Shown: one piece after another, positions 46,785 through 56,070 of the stretch
Layout of the letters: the number at the start of each line of letters is the position of its first letter
Numbering within the stretch: the first letter of the stretch is position 1
Assembly (NCBI RefSeq): GCF_000347775.1
Contig: NZ_APAT01000013.1
Span: 338,125-402,124 of the forward strand
Direction: 5' to 3'
Source: Marinobacter santoriniensis NKSG1
Lineage (GTDB): Bacteria; Pseudomonadota; Gammaproteobacteria; Pseudomonadales; Oleiphilaceae
Length of the DNA stretch: 64,000 nucleotides
Notes under the pieces: generated by a model
Databases searched by the model: none
What the model was told of the DNA's origin: nothing
The model's input: only the letters and a program-made list of their open reading frames with translations
Position numbers and translations under genes: made by a program

Positions 46785-46860
46785 GTGGCGCCCGGCATTA
46801 CCACGGGCGTCACTTTAAAGTGATCTCTCTACCATTTCATTTCCCTTTTTTTACATCCGC
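46785..46860 (+). terminator. Stem-loop downstream of the YdcH gene
   Basis: GTGGCGCCCG (46785-46794) and CGGGCGTCAC (46804-46813) form a ten-pair stem with one G-U pair. A second self-complementary stretch, CACTTTAAAGTG (46811-46822), overlaps it and could form a competing hairpin. A T/C-rich run with seven T follows near 46850. It is a likely, somewhat loose transcription terminator for the YdcH gene. The rest of the 193-base gap up to the lipoprotein gene holds no ORF. Confidence 0.4.
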
Positions 46861-46965
46861 GCACCGAATTTCCTACAGGGCTCACGTTCCCCGGTCGTCG
46901 TTCGTGATCTAATACCGCGCAAAAAATAATACGTATCTGACACGAATGACTCAGGGAGATCGGCC

Positions 46966-47556
46966 ATGAAGGGCTTTAAAAACCTTACCTTGTATATAAG
47001 GTTTGCACTGTTAGTGTCTGTAATATCAGTATTTATTTCCGGCTGCATGCCTGGAACCATTGAAACTGCTGTCGGGACGGGTTTTGTTTACGAGCAGAAG
47101 CAGAACTACGCCCATCAACACGATGTTGAAAAGGCGGTAGATACTTATATCAAGGACCACGCGGATTCGCCCTGTGAGAACGGGGAAGACCGGGTTATTG
47201 ATTCAGCGGTCGAAATCATCAAGAAGTACCGTCTCACTGGCTTTGATGAGGTTCTGGGTCGTCTCGAAACGATCTATTCGGATCAGGGCCAACCCGATGC
47301 CGTGAGGGCGGCAGCGCTCTACAACATGGCTATCCTGCATTCACGCCGGGATGAGGGGGCAGACCGGGTGATTGCACGGGAATATTTCAAGCGACTCTAT
47401 GTGGAATTTCCCAACCATTACCGTTGTATCTTCGAGGACTCCGCCTGGCGGGATCGCATGATCGAAAAGCAGCTTTTACTGCCGGGCGAGACCGTTGAAT
47501 CCTTCCTTGAAGATGCGCGTAAGGAAGTGGAGGCGCGCCAGTCGCAAGAGCGATAG
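46966..47556 (+). CDS. Predicted lipoprotein with TPR-like helices
   Basis: A 196-residue exported protein. The signal peptide (FALLVSVISVFISGC) ends in lipobox I-S-G-C at Cys 27 or so, followed by MPG, so the mature protein is lipid-anchored, probably in the outer membrane. The body is helical: AALYNMAILHSRRDEGADRV and AREYFKRLYVEFPNHYRC read like TPR/Sel1-type helix pairs. No enzyme motif is seen. The early codons are AT-rich. GGGAG lies before ATG 46966. It is monocistronic by spacing. It is unrecognised beyond this; it could be an assembly or scaffold lipoprotein. Confidence 0.7.
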   Translation: MKGFKNLTLYIRFALLVSVISVFISGCMPGTIETAVGTGFVYEQKQNYAHQHDVEKAVDTYIKDHADSPCENGEDRVIDSAVEIIKKYRLTGFDEVLGRLETIYSDQGQPDAVRAAALYNMAILHSRRDEGADRVIAREYFKRLYVEFPNHYRCIFEDSAWRDRMIEKQLLLPGETVESFLEDARKEVEARQSQER

Positions 47557-47596
47557 GGTTGCCGTTGCCCGCACTGTCGATCAGTATGAAAGCGGT

Positions 47597-47618
47597 GTAG
47601 CGATCTGCTACAATTGTA
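47597..47618. promoter_or_regulatory. Palindromic operator/promoter of the toxin-antitoxin pair
   Basis: GTAGC-N5-GCTAC (47597-47611) overlaps a second palindrome TACAATTGTA (47609-47618), whose first six bases match a -10 box (TACAAT). Both lie about 35-50 bases upstream of the antitoxin ATG. Overlapping symmetry on a -10 box is typical for autorepression by an antitoxin or a toxin-antitoxin complex. Confidence 0.5.
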
Positions 47619-47649
47619 TTGTGTGTTGGATGAGAGAGGTAAGGTGACC

Positions 47650-48069
47650 ATGGCCAAAGCACAATCTCCGCTCCGCCTGGAAGCAGGCCTGGTTGAAAAA
47701 GCCACGCTGACCGGCCGACAGATGCATCGGTCAACCGCCGAACAGATCGAGTACTGGGCGGAAATCGGGCAGCGTGTGTCGCGTGTTCTCAGCCCCGAGA
47801 TGCTTACCCGTATCTGTTCGGGGCTTGCCAGGATTCAGATCGAAGCCATCAAAGGCGAGCCGGTTAATCCGGACGCAGTCTTCGCGGCGCTGGACCAGCG
47901 CCGGCAGAGCGGGGAACTGGCGCGCCAGGTGACCGGTTCCGGAGTACGTTACCAGGCGTCTGCCTCGTCCCCCGGTTTGCTTGAGGAAATTGACGGGCAG
48001 GGCAACGTTCGCATCGGACACTTCCTGGATGGTCAGTTTGTTCCTGAAGAGTCTGAGGCAACTCTTTGA
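47650..48069 (+). CDS. ParD-like antitoxin
   Basis: A 139-residue protein whose N-terminus (PLRLEAGLVEKATLTGRQMH) and RSTAEQIEYWAEIGQRVSR read as a ParD-type ribbon-helix-helix DNA-binding antitoxin region. It continues into a C-terminal tail with HFLDGQFVPEE that would bind and neutralise the toxin. ATG 47650 is chosen; the frame is open 12 codons further upstream, over the promoter palindrome. The stop overlaps the toxin start (TTGA), the tight coupling usual for type II toxin-antitoxin modules. It likely represses the pair through the upstream palindromes. Confidence 0.78.
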   Translation: MAKAQSPLRLEAGLVEKATLTGRQMHRSTAEQIEYWAEIGQRVSRVLSPEMLTRICSGLARIQIEAIKGEPVNPDAVFAALDQRRQSGELARQVTGSGVRYQASASSPGLLEEIDGQGNVRIGHFLDGQFVPEESEATL

Positions 48070-48644
48070 CCAAAAAGCAATTATGGGTTGTGGTCGGTGG
48101 TAATGGTGCCGGAAAGAGCACGTTTTACCGCCTTTTCCTTGAGCCCCTGGGAATGCCGTTCGTCAACGCCGATGTCATCGCACGGGAGATGTTTCCCGAC
48201 GATCCGGAGGGCCACAGTTACGAGGCCGCACGCCACGCCGATGCGATCCGGGAAGACATCATCGTCCAGGGCGGTAGTTTCTGTTTCGAGACGGTTTTTT
48301 CCCACGTGTCCAAAGTGGACTTTCTGGCAAAGGCCCGGGCCCTTGGCTATCAGATCATTCTGGTGGTCGTACACGTATCGTCCGTCTCGCTCAACCGGGC
48401 TCGCATTGGCCAGAGGGTTAAAGAGGGCGGTCATTCGGTACCGGACGACAAGGTGGCAACCCGGATTCCACGAACTCTGGATAATGTCCGAAAAGCGTTA
48501 CCTTTGTGCGATCAGGTTCGTTTCCTCGACAATTCCAGTGCACAAGACCCCTTTGTGCCCCTCGCTACGCTGGTGGAAGGCGAAACAACGTTCCTTATCG
48601 ATTCGCCACCGGAGTGGCTTTTGGATATTCTCGATCCGGACTGA
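48066..48644 (+). CDS. Zeta-toxin-like P-loop kinase
   Basis: A 192-residue P-loop kinase. Walker A is VVGGNGAGKSTFYRLFLE near residues 10-27. NADVIAREMFPDDPEGHSYE and SFCFETVFSHVSK (sensor/Walker B region) follow as in zeta toxins and COG4185. Zeta toxins phosphorylate UDP-N-acetylglucosamine and block cell-wall synthesis; whether this member does is unproven. The start is TTG 48066, overlapping the antitoxin stop, so translation depends on antitoxin translation. Length is short, like stand-alone zeta kinases. The partner is ParD-like, not the classical epsilon antitoxin. Confidence 0.78.
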   Translation: MTKKQLWVVVGGNGAGKSTFYRLFLEPLGMPFVNADVIAREMFPDDPEGHSYEAARHADAIREDIIVQGGSFCFETVFSHVSKVDFLAKARALGYQIILVVVHVSSVSLNRARIGQRVKEGGHSVPDDKVATRIPRTLDNVRKALPLCDQVRFLDNSSAQDPFVPLATLVEGETTFLIDSPPEWLLDILDPD

Positions 48645-48667
48645 ATTAACCTCCTCAGGAGCCTCAA

Positions 48668-49498
48668 ATGACGCAGTATTGTGCACTCCATCCGCTGGAT
48701 CAGGCGACGAGCCTTGAGTCTCTTGGCGACGATCGATATCGGGGCCGGTTCCCGCCGTCCTACTTTAATATGGTCGGTCCGTTCGGCGGTGTTATCGCCT
48801 CAACCCTGCTGAACGCTGTGCTGTCCCATCCGAAACGCCATGGTGATCCGGTCAGTATGACCATCAACTTTGCCGGACCGGTTGATGACACCGACTACGA
48901 GATCCTCGCCCGGCCCGCCCGCACCAATCGATCTACCCAACACTGGACGGTTGAACTGATCCAGCATGGCCAGCCGGCCATAACCGGAACTGTGTTTCTC
49001 GCCATCCGCCGGGACTCCTGGGAGGGCTCGGATATCCAAATGCCAGAGGTGCCGGAGCCTGCAAAGGTGGAGGTGCTGGACACTACCGGGTACCGGCCCT
49101 GGATGAACAATTACGAATTCCGGGTGGTTGACGGACACTTCCATCCCGATGGGTCCGCGCCGGCCCAGCGAGATTCCCATTCCACCCTCTGGATGCGGGA
49201 CGAACCTCCACGCCCGCTCGACTTTCTCTCGCTGATGGCCCTGAGTGACTGCTTCTTCCCACGCATATTCATACGGCAACAACAGCGGGCCCTGGTCGGC
49301 ACGGTTTCCATGACCACCTACTTCCATGGCGACGCGGAATCGCTCAGACAGCAGGGCAGCCGCCCCTTACTGGGCGTGGCCAGGGCACAGCGCTATTTCC
49401 GGGGGTATTTTGACCAGGTTGGTGAGCTCTGGGGGGAGCACGGTGAGCTCCTCGCCAGCACTCACCAGATCGTTTACTTCAAATCCGAAGGCTTCTGA
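48668..49498 (+). CDS. Acyl-CoA thioesterase family protein (double hotdog)
   Basis: A 276-residue protein with two hotdog-like halves as in TesB-type thioesterases. The N-terminal half has PPSYFNMVGPFGGVIASTLL and DPVSMTINFAGPV; the C-terminal half has FLSLMALSDCFFPRIFIRQ, where the Asp is a likely catalytic residue, and TYFHGDAESL. It should hydrolyse acyl-CoA thioesters in the cytosol; chain preference is unknown. AGGAG lies upstream of ATG 48668. It lies 23 bases after the toxin gene but is unlikely to be functionally part of that module. Confidence 0.82.
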   Translation: MTQYCALHPLDQATSLESLGDDRYRGRFPPSYFNMVGPFGGVIASTLLNAVLSHPKRHGDPVSMTINFAGPVDDTDYEILARPARTNRSTQHWTVELIQHGQPAITGTVFLAIRRDSWEGSDIQMPEVPEPAKVEVLDTTGYRPWMNNYEFRVVDGHFHPDGSAPAQRDSHSTLWMRDEPPRPLDFLSLMALSDCFFPRIFIRQQQRALVGTVSMTTYFHGDAESLRQQGSRPLLGVARAQRYFRGYFDQVGELWGEHGELLASTHQIVYFKSEGF

Positions 49499-49591
49499 TT
49501 TTCCGAACAGTCTCCTGGCAGACCGCGAATTTCAGTTTCGCGGCTATCTGCCGTTACGGTAAAAAATCCAGCTTATAAAAAGGTCAAAGCC

Positions 49592-51589
49592 GTGGTTTCA
49601 ATGTTTGGTTCTCTGGAGCGGAAACTGGGCGTTTCAGGAAAGCTGTTGATCGCACCTGTTTTCATTCTTCTGCTGTTTGCATTCGTTACCTTCTTCAGTA
49701 TTCGCGAATTCCATGTCCTCGAAGGCAGCATCGATACGGTTGCCCGTGATCTGGCACCGGATACGGGCGTAGCGACGGACGCAGTGATCACACTGTACCG
49801 CATGAGACTCAGGGCCTTTGACTACTATTCCTCGGGCAACGAATCCTTTCTAGCCAGCTTTGATGAGCTCAACAAGGAGTTCGGAAAGGTCATGGATAGG
49901 GCACAGAAGGAGATTCAGTCTCCTGAGCGGGAAAAGCTGGTTGATAACATAGAGAAAACTGCACAGCAGTACGTTGAAGCTTTCAAGACCCAACTCGTTC
50001 CTGCGAAGCAGCGTGTTCAGTCGATTGTTGCCAATGAACTGGACGAATACGGGCCCAATGCTTCAGAGGCCCTTGAATATGCGCTGGATGGGCTGGCCAA
50101 TCGGGAGCCGGACAGCAAATTACGGGGAGCGCTGGAGCAGCTCACCCGAGACTCGCTCACCATGAGAATGAAAACCCAGCGTTACCTTGCCAACAACGAC
50201 GAAGACTCCAGGCAGGCACTGGAATGGGCGTTGGAGGACATCACTGATGGCTTGATGATGCTCGAGGGCCGGGACGTGCCGGAGTACATCAAGTCCAATG
50301 TGGACAAGGCCATTGAAGAGCTGAACAAATACAAGGCGTCGGTTGGTGAAATGCTGAAGCAACAGGCGCTGCTGGCCCGGGTGAAAAAAGATACCCTGGA
50401 TGTGCTCGGGCCCCAAATCGCAGGTATGGCCCGTGATCTTGAAAACAGCATTTTCAAAGCGCTTGGCGTCGGAGCGGACGAAGCGGACGCCGAGATAGAC
50501 ACTGCGCTGAGTCTCTCCCTTATGGCATTCACGGCTTCTGTTGTGCTCGGGCTGATTGTTGCTATCTTTATGAGCCGCTTGATGGCCTCCGGCGTAAAGC
50601 GTGCAAGAACGGAGATTCTGGGTTATCTCGACGGTATCAGCAAAAACGAGGGTGATCTTTCCACCCGCCTGAGTCCCGGCCGCCCCGATGAAATCGGCGA
50701 TTTCATCGGGGCCGTGAATGCCTTCCTGGAAACCCTTGAAGAAACGATCTCCAAAATCGTGAACGCATCCCGCCAGCTCACGACTGAGTCCGAGTCTTTG
50801 TCGGGAATTACCGACAGTACCACCGCCAACTCCGAACAGCAGCGTGACCAGATCACCCAGGTGTCGGCCGCTATGCAGGAGATGGTCTCCACGTCTGAGG
50901 AAATTGCCTCGAACACCAGCGATACCGATGAATCGGCACGGGAGGCGGCATCGTTGGCAGAGTCCGGACAGCAGACGGTGGCAACCGCCATAAAATCCGT
51001 GTCTGGACTGGCCAACCAGGTGGAGGAAGCGTCCGGTCGCATTCATCAGCTTGAACAGGAGTCCGGCGAAATCGGCAGTGTTCTGGAAGTGATTCAGGGC
51101 ATCGCCGAACAGACCAACCTTCTGGCATTGAATGCCGCCATCGAAGCGGCGCGTGCGGGTGAGGCCGGTCGGGGATTTGCTGTAGTGGCGGACGAGGTCC
51201 GTGGACTGGCGAAGCGTGTTCAGGACTCGACCGTGGACATTGAGCGGATTGTGACCAATCTTCAGAGCGGCGCAGCCGGGGCCGTCGTGGACATGAGCAA
51301 GGCCAAGCAGATGGCGGGCGAAGCCAGCGAGCAAGCCAGTAAATCCGGGACCGCGCTGACAGACATCCTTTCAGCGGTGAACCGGATTGTTGAAATGACA
51401 ACCCAGATTGCAAGCGCCACGGAACAACAGCGCGCCACGGCTGCGGAGATGACGCAGAACGTTGAGGCGAGCAGCGGCGCCATCGACAAACTGGCGGAGG
51501 ATATCACCCAGGTCAATCACTCCAGCCGGTCGCTGGCGAACATGGCGGAAGACCTCAATAACGTGGTTCGACGCTTTCGGGAGAGCTGA
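49592..51589 (+). CDS. Methyl-accepting chemotaxis protein
   Basis: A 665-residue transducer. TM1 ([20 protein letters not shown], about 17-36), a helical periplasmic sensor of about 270 residues, TM2 ([19 protein letters not shown], about 310-330), HAMP, then the long cytoplasmic coiled coil with the signalling tip [20 protein letters not shown] and [17 protein letters not shown]. It ends without a CheR-binding pentapeptide. The sensor looks like an all-helical bundle; the ligand is unknown. The start is GTG 49592, with ATG 49601 as an alternative. It ends 18 bases before the convergent kinase gene. Confidence 0.93.
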   Translation: MVSMFGSLERKLGVSGKLLIAPVFILLLFAFVTFFSIREFHVLEGSIDTVARDLAPDTGVATDAVITLYRMRLRAFDYYSSGNESFLASFDELNKEFGKVMDRAQKEIQSPEREKLVDNIEKTAQQYVEAFKTQLVPAKQRVQSIVANELDEYGPNASEALEYALDGLANREPDSKLRGALEQLTRDSLTMRMKTQRYLANNDEDSRQALEWALEDITDGLMMLEGRDVPEYIKSNVDKAIEELNKYKASVGEMLKQQALLARVKKDTLDVLGPQIAGMARDLENSIFKALGVGADEADAEIDTALSLSLMAFTASVVLGLIVAIFMSRLMASGVKRARTEILGYLDGISKNEGDLSTRLSPGRPDEIGDFIGAVNAFLETLEETISKIVNASRQLTTESESLSGITDSTTANSEQQRDQITQVSAAMQEMVSTSEEIASNTSDTDESAREAASLAESGQQTVATAIKSVSGLANQVEEASGRIHQLEQESGEIGSVLEVIQGIAEQTNLLALNAAIEAARAGEAGRGFAVVADEVRGLAKRVQDSTVDIERIVTNLQSGAAGAVVDMSKAKQMAGEASEQASKSGTALTDILSAVNRIVEMTTQIASATEQQRATAAEMTQNVEASSGAIDKLAEDITQVNHSSRSLANMAEDLNNVVRRFRES

Positions 51590-51607
51590 GGCACCGCCCA
51601 TGTCTCA

Positions 51608-53458
51608 TTAACTTATGGTTTCCGCCCGAGGGTTGCGAGGGTAGTATCGCTCCGGCAAGCGCTCGATGTGGGGGAAAAACCGGGTGTCCTTGTAGGGCAT
51701 CTTCATGTAGCCGGAGACCCCGAGCCCGGTGATCTGTTCCACCGAGGCGAGAATCTCGTTGAGCAGACGGCGAAATTGGTCTTCCTTATCCGGATCCAGC
51801 AGCCGGTAATGGCTGTGGATCTTGAGGTGGCGGGGCAGGGCCTCGAAGATGATCATGCCGGTATGGTGAATGGTGTTCAGGGCTTCAAGCGCGTTGATGA
51901 TGGACTGGGGCAGCACCAGAAACTCTTCCGGGTCCGGTCCATCCTCAAAATAGGAATGCACACGCGTTTCGTCTTCCACTTCCGGGACCGCACTGACCTC
52001 GTAATGCAGCCTCATGGCAGGGGTTACCCGAAACGGCTGGTCGGGTTCGTCACGCTCGATGTGCAGGGTATTCCGTGCGTTGAACAGGCAACTCTTGAAA
52101 ATCCCTTTACGGTAGATGGCCTGGGCCAGGTACACCATGTTGTTGACCGCTTGTACGAACGCCGGTTTCAGGGCCGGATCGTGCAGATTCAGGGAGGTAT
52201 CAATATAGATGCCGTCCGTCTCCCAGCGGACCGCCAGGCCACCCTCAACCGGGTATCGTCCCAGCCGACTGACAGCGGCGAGGAATGCCTTTTCGGTTTC
52301 CCCCATACCCTGCATGAAGTTCTTGTAGTAACGGTCCAGCTGCACGTCATTGACGTCATTGAGGGTCTCCGGAGCACCTTCTTCGCGCAGAAACGATTTA
52401 CGGGAGCTGTAGACCACGGTATCGATTTCCTGGTCGGTGTCCCGCACCCACACCGGCACCATGGGTGTGGCCGGCTTTTCAGGTAAGTCAATCATGACGG
52501 TTCGGGCCATCCTGGGCATCTCACGCAGGTAATAATCACCGGCTCTGAGACGGGTTTCCGGGTCCGGTGACAGCATGCCATCGAGCATCCGTGCGAACTC
52601 CATCGGCAGGCCAAGCGACGTAGCCGGAATGGCCTGGTGCCCGAAGCGGCACGATTGGGCCGAGGCGAGGGCGTACAGCGTCCCGGCAGCACCCTGTTCG
52701 TCGAAACGGGGCGACGACAGGCCACCATTCAGTTGTTCGTCTCCGATGAAATAGACATCACCGAGCCTGGCATTGGTCTGCTGCAGGTTGTCCGACATCA
52801 GTTCCATCACGTTCGCCGTGATGAACTGCTGGTTGGCGTCCAACTGGGCAAAGACCGAGGAGCCCCAGTCGATCAGCGCGATGTTTTCGGTGCGGGCATC
52901 AAACACCAGATTGGAAGGCTTGATGTCCCCGTGCACGATGGGGCGCTCAACCGGACCGTTTTCGTCCCGGAGGTTGCGTAAGATATCCGCCAACTGGTCG
53001 GCAATCCGGATGATGAGGCGGGGCTTTAGACGCCCTTCCTGCAGAGAGACTTCTTCCAGGTTCAGGCCGGCCGCCCGTTCCATGACCAGAATGGGCTGAT
53101 TGTGTACCCGCTGATAGGAAACCAGTCTTGGCACCCTGGGATGCCGCACACGTTCGAGGATGAACGCCTCATCCTCAAGGCGATCCTGAAGATGCTGGGG
53201 CAGGTTGATGCGGGTGAATTTGAAGACGTGTTCCGGTCCGCTGTCGCCATGGCCGCGTAGGCGGCCAGCGAACACAAAGCCGTAGGCCCCTTTACCGATC
53301 AACTCGATATCCCGGTACCCGAGCTGCCGGAGCTGGGTGGCGCAGAGCGCCACCCAGTCCTTGAGTTTTTTGGCATCGTCGTGGCTGAGCAGGTAAACCG
53401 ACTGCTCTTCAGGTATGTAAAACTGCTGAAGATGATTTTCCTGCGCCATAACAGCCAT
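51608..53458 (-). CDS. Hanks-type Ser/Thr protein kinase at the end of the bkd operon
   Basis: A 616-residue soluble kinase. The glycine loop IGKGAYGFVFAGRL, the lysine strand HVFKFTRINL, catalytic HGDIKPSNLVF near residue 176 and IDWGSSVF near 198 (DWG instead of DFG) form a complete kinase core. The C-terminal 300 residues have no recognised domain and no membrane helix. The start overlaps the E2 stop as TAATG, so it is translated with the branched-chain keto-acid dehydrogenase genes. ATG 53449 is an alternative. It may regulate that complex: the E1alpha in the same operon keeps the serine-rich phosphorylation-loop sequence. Mammalian BCKDH kinase belongs to a different (GHKL) fold, so this would be an independent solution. 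Confidence 0.85.
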   Translation of the reverse strand: MAVMAQENHLQQFYIPEEQSVYLLSHDDAKKLKDWVALCATQLRQLGYRDIELIGKGAYGFVFAGRLRGHGDSGPEHVFKFTRINLPQHLQDRLEDEAFILERVRHPRVPRLVSYQRVHNQPILVMERAAGLNLEEVSLQEGRLKPRLIIRIADQLADILRNLRDENGPVERPIVHGDIKPSNLVFDARTENIALIDWGSSVFAQLDANQQFITANVMELMSDNLQQTNARLGDVYFIGDEQLNGGLSSPRFDEQGAAGTLYALASAQSCRFGHQAIPATSLGLPMEFARMLDGMLSPDPETRLRAGDYYLREMPRMARTVMIDLPEKPATPMVPVWVRDTDQEIDTVVYSSRKSFLREEGAPETLNDVNDVQLDRYYKNFMQGMGETEKAFLAAVSRLGRYPVEGGLAVRWETDGIYIDTSLNLHDPALKPAFVQAVNNMVYLAQAIYRKGIFKSCLFNARNTLHIERDEPDQPFRVTPAMRLHYEVSAVPEVEDETRVHSYFEDGPDPEEFLVLPQSIINALEALNTIHHTGMIIFEALPRHLKIHSHYRLLDPDKEDQFRRLLNEILASVEQITGLGVSGYMKMPYKDTRFFPHIERLPERYYPRNPRAETIS

Positions 53459-55065
53459 TAACCCATCTGCAGCAGCATCGACTGCGGCGATTCCAGATAG
53501 GCCTTCCAGCGATTGCAGAAGCGCGCGATCGTTCCCCCATCGATGATCCGATGGTCGCCCGCCCAGCTCACCGGCAGGATCGCCCGTTCAACCACCTGGC
53601 CATTGGCATCGAACCGCGGCAGCTTCTGGGTTCGTCCCAGCGCTACGATGGCCACCTCAGGTGCGTTGATAATGGGCGATGCATAGGTCCCGCCCAGTGC
53701 GCCGATGTTGGAGATGGTGATGGTGCCGCCCTTGAGGTCTTCCTGGCTGACACGGCCGGATCGGGCCGCTTCGGTCAGGCGGGAGACTTCGTTGGCAATG
53801 CCGAGCAGGGTCAGTTTTTCAACGCCTTTGACGTTAGGCACCATCAAACCGGCTTCGCCGTCGACGGCCATCCCGATGTTGCACTGCGGCAGGTAATGAA
53901 TCTCGGTGACGTCGTCGTTCAGACGGCTGTTCAGGACGGGATAGTCCTGAATGGCCAGCGCCATGGCCTTCATGAAGAAGGGCATAAGCGTGAGCCGCGA
54001 ACCGCTGGCTTCAGCATCTTTCTTGAGTTGCTCACGAAGAGCCAGCAGCTCGGTGACATCGATGTCCTCACTATAGATAAAGTGAGGAATCGTGGTCGCC
54101 GATGTGACCATCCTGCGCGCCATCGCAGCTTTCATCCCGCGGATCGGCTCCACCCGAACCTCTGGTTCAGGAGCGGGTTTTGATGGAGTGCCTGCCGCCG
54201 GTTCTGGCGCCGATTCCGACACCCGGGTCGATGTCGATGGCTGTTCCAGATGGGCGAGAACATCGGCTTTCAGCACTCGTCCATCTTTCCCGGAGCCGGC
54301 GATATCACCGAGGTTCAGGTCATGCTCCCGGACCAGGCGGCGGACCGCCGGGCTGGCAGGCACCCGCTGGCTGCGTTTTGGCGCAACCGCTTGGGCAGCC
54401 GCCGGAGCGGCCTCTCGCGCTGGAGCCTGGTCAACGTCGCTCCCGGCTTCAGCGTGCTCCTCGCGGTCTCTCGGAATGAACGCAAACAGGGGCTCATGCA
54501 CCCGGGCCATGGCCTGTTGCTTGTGATAAAGCCTGGTGACGCGGCCCGCTTTGGGGGCGGTGATTTCGACCATTGCCTTGTCGGTCATGACGTCGACCAC
54601 CGGCTGGTCTTCCTCAATCTCGTCGCCTTCGGCGACGCGCCATTCCACAACCTCACACTCGACAATGCCTTCTCCGATATCCGGAAGGATAAAGTCTTCG
54701 GTGGACTGTTCGGCGGTTGCCGGAGTCGTGGCGGGCTGTGCGTTTTTTGCCGGAGCCCGCTCGGAAGAAGCGTCCTCAGTCGCAGGCGACCCCTTCTCAT
54801 GGGGCGCGGAGGCCCCAGTGTCGTCCTGGCCTTCCTCTACGAGCTCAAACAAGGGGGAATGAACCTTGGCGATATCGCCTTCCTTGTAGAAAAGACGGGT
54901 CACGCGGCCCTTGTAGGGCGCCGGAATTTCGACCAGGGCCTTGTCGGTCATCACCTCGGCAACCGGCTGATCCTCTTCGATCACATCGCCTTCACTGACC
55001 AGCCACTTGACCAGTTCGCATTCCACGATACCTTCGCCGATATCGGGCAGAATAAAATTACTCAC
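53458..55065 (-). CDS. bkdB: Branched-chain alpha-keto acid dehydrogenase E2 (lipoamide acyltransferase)
   Basis: A 535-residue acyltransferase. Two lipoyl domains (residues about 1-75 and 112-187) each carry the lipoyl lysine in VMTDKA. A peripheral-subunit-binding domain (PASPAVRRLVREHDLNLGDI, about 235-275) and a catalytic domain with SWAGDHRIIDGGTIARF (active-site His) follow. It transfers branched acyl groups to CoA and forms the core of the complex. The start is GTG 55065 with AGGAGAG; the frame opens 54 codons earlier inside E1beta. Two lipoyl domains rather than one is somewhat unusual for a branched-chain E2. No E3 gene is in the operon, so a shared dihydrolipoamide dehydrogenase is needed. 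Confidence 0.92.
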   Translation of the reverse strand: MSNFILPDIGEGIVECELVKWLVSEGDVIEEDQPVAEVMTDKALVEIPAPYKGRVTRLFYKEGDIAKVHSPLFELVEEGQDDTGASAPHEKGSPATEDASSERAPAKNAQPATTPATAEQSTEDFILPDIGEGIVECEVVEWRVAEGDEIEEDQPVVDVMTDKAMVEITAPKAGRVTRLYHKQQAMARVHEPLFAFIPRDREEHAEAGSDVDQAPAREAAPAAAQAVAPKRSQRVPASPAVRRLVREHDLNLGDIAGSGKDGRVLKADVLAHLEQPSTSTRVSESAPEPAAGTPSKPAPEPEVRVEPIRGMKAAMARRMVTSATTIPHFIYSEDIDVTELLALREQLKKDAEASGSRLTLMPFFMKAMALAIQDYPVLNSRLNDDVTEIHYLPQCNIGMAVDGEAGLMVPNVKGVEKLTLLGIANEVSRLTEAARSGRVSQEDLKGGTITISNIGALGGTYASPIINAPEVAIVALGRTQKLPRFDANGQVVERAILPVSWAGDHRIIDGGTIARFCNRWKAYLESPQSMLLQMG

Positions 55066-55091
55066 GATTGCTCTCCTGTCCTGATACCAGT

Positions 55092-56069
55092 CTAGAATTC
55101 GACGCTCGACCTGATGGCCTCGTAGACCTTCAGGTGATTGGGCAGATGCTCTTTTTCCAGCACCAGCGGGAAGGGCGTGTCCATCCCGGTAACCCGAGCA
55201 ATCGGAGACTCCAGATACAGGAAACACCGCTCCTGTATGGTCGCGGCGATCTCACCCGCAAAACCGCCGGTCAGCGGCGCTTCGTGGGTGACGACCAGGC
55301 GCCCGGTCTTGAAGACCGAATTGGCGACGGTTTCATAATCCCAGGGCAGGATCGTTCTCAGATCGATCACTTCGCAGGAAATCCCATCTTTTTCGGCCAT
55401 CTCGACGGCCTGGTCTATGACTTCCATCTGCGCGCCCCAGCCCAGAACCGTAATGTCCGTGCCTTCCTTCGTAATTTCGGCCTCACCGAGAGGCAGACGG
55501 TAGTCCTCATCCGGCACCTCCCCGACAGAAGCGCGATAGAGCCGCTTGGGCTCGAAGAACAGGGTCGGGTTGGGATCATGAATGGCGCCCAGCAGCAGGC
55601 CTTTCGCCTGGTGCGGGTTGCGCGGAACCACAATCTTCAGGCCCGGTGTATGGGCGAAGTAGGCTTCCGGTGACTGGGAATGATAAAGGCCACCGGCAAT
55701 GCCGCCGCCGTATGGCGCGCGAATGGTCAGCCCGCCCACGTTGAACAGGTTGCCGGACCGATAGCGGAATTTGGCCGATTCGTTAACGATCTGGTCAAAG
55801 GCCGGGAAGATGTAATCGGCGAACTGAATTTCGGCGACCGGCACCGAGCCCTGTGCGGCGAGACCGTTGGCAAAACCAATGATGCCCTGTTCGACAAGGG
55901 GCGTATTGAAGCAGCGAGCTTTACCGTACTTTTGCTGGAGGTTGCTGGTGGCGCGGAAAACCCCACCAAAAACACCCACGTCCTCACCGAAACACAGCAC
56001 CCGCTCGTCTGCTGCCATGGCGGTGTCCAGGGCACTGTTGATCGCTTGGAGCATATTCATCTGCGTCAT
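55092..56069 (-). CDS. bkdA2: Branched-chain alpha-keto acid dehydrogenase E1 beta subunit
   Basis: A 325-residue thiamine-diphosphate enzyme subunit. [16 protein letters not shown] near residue 25, [40 protein letters not shown] and [17 protein letters not shown] are canonical for E1beta. H-S-Q-S-P-E holds the catalytic-site histidine. With E1alpha it decarboxylates branched 2-oxo acids from Val, Leu and Ile and acylates the E2 lipoyl group. ATG 56069 lies just after the E1alpha stop. E2 follows after 26 bases. Confidence 0.94.
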   Translation of the reverse strand: MTQMNMLQAINSALDTAMAADERVLCFGEDVGVFGGVFRATSNLQQKYGKARCFNTPLVEQGIIGFANGLAAQGSVPVAEIQFADYIFPAFDQIVNESAKFRYRSGNLFNVGGLTIRAPYGGGIAGGLYHSQSPEAYFAHTPGLKIVVPRNPHQAKGLLLGAIHDPNPTLFFEPKRLYRASVGEVPDEDYRLPLGEAEITKEGTDITVLGWGAQMEVIDQAVEMAEKDGISCEVIDLRTILPWDYETVANSVFKTGRLVVTHEAPLTGGFAGEIAATIQERCFLYLESPIARVTGMDTPFPLVLEKEHLPNHLKVYEAIRSSVEF

Positions 56070-56070
56070 A

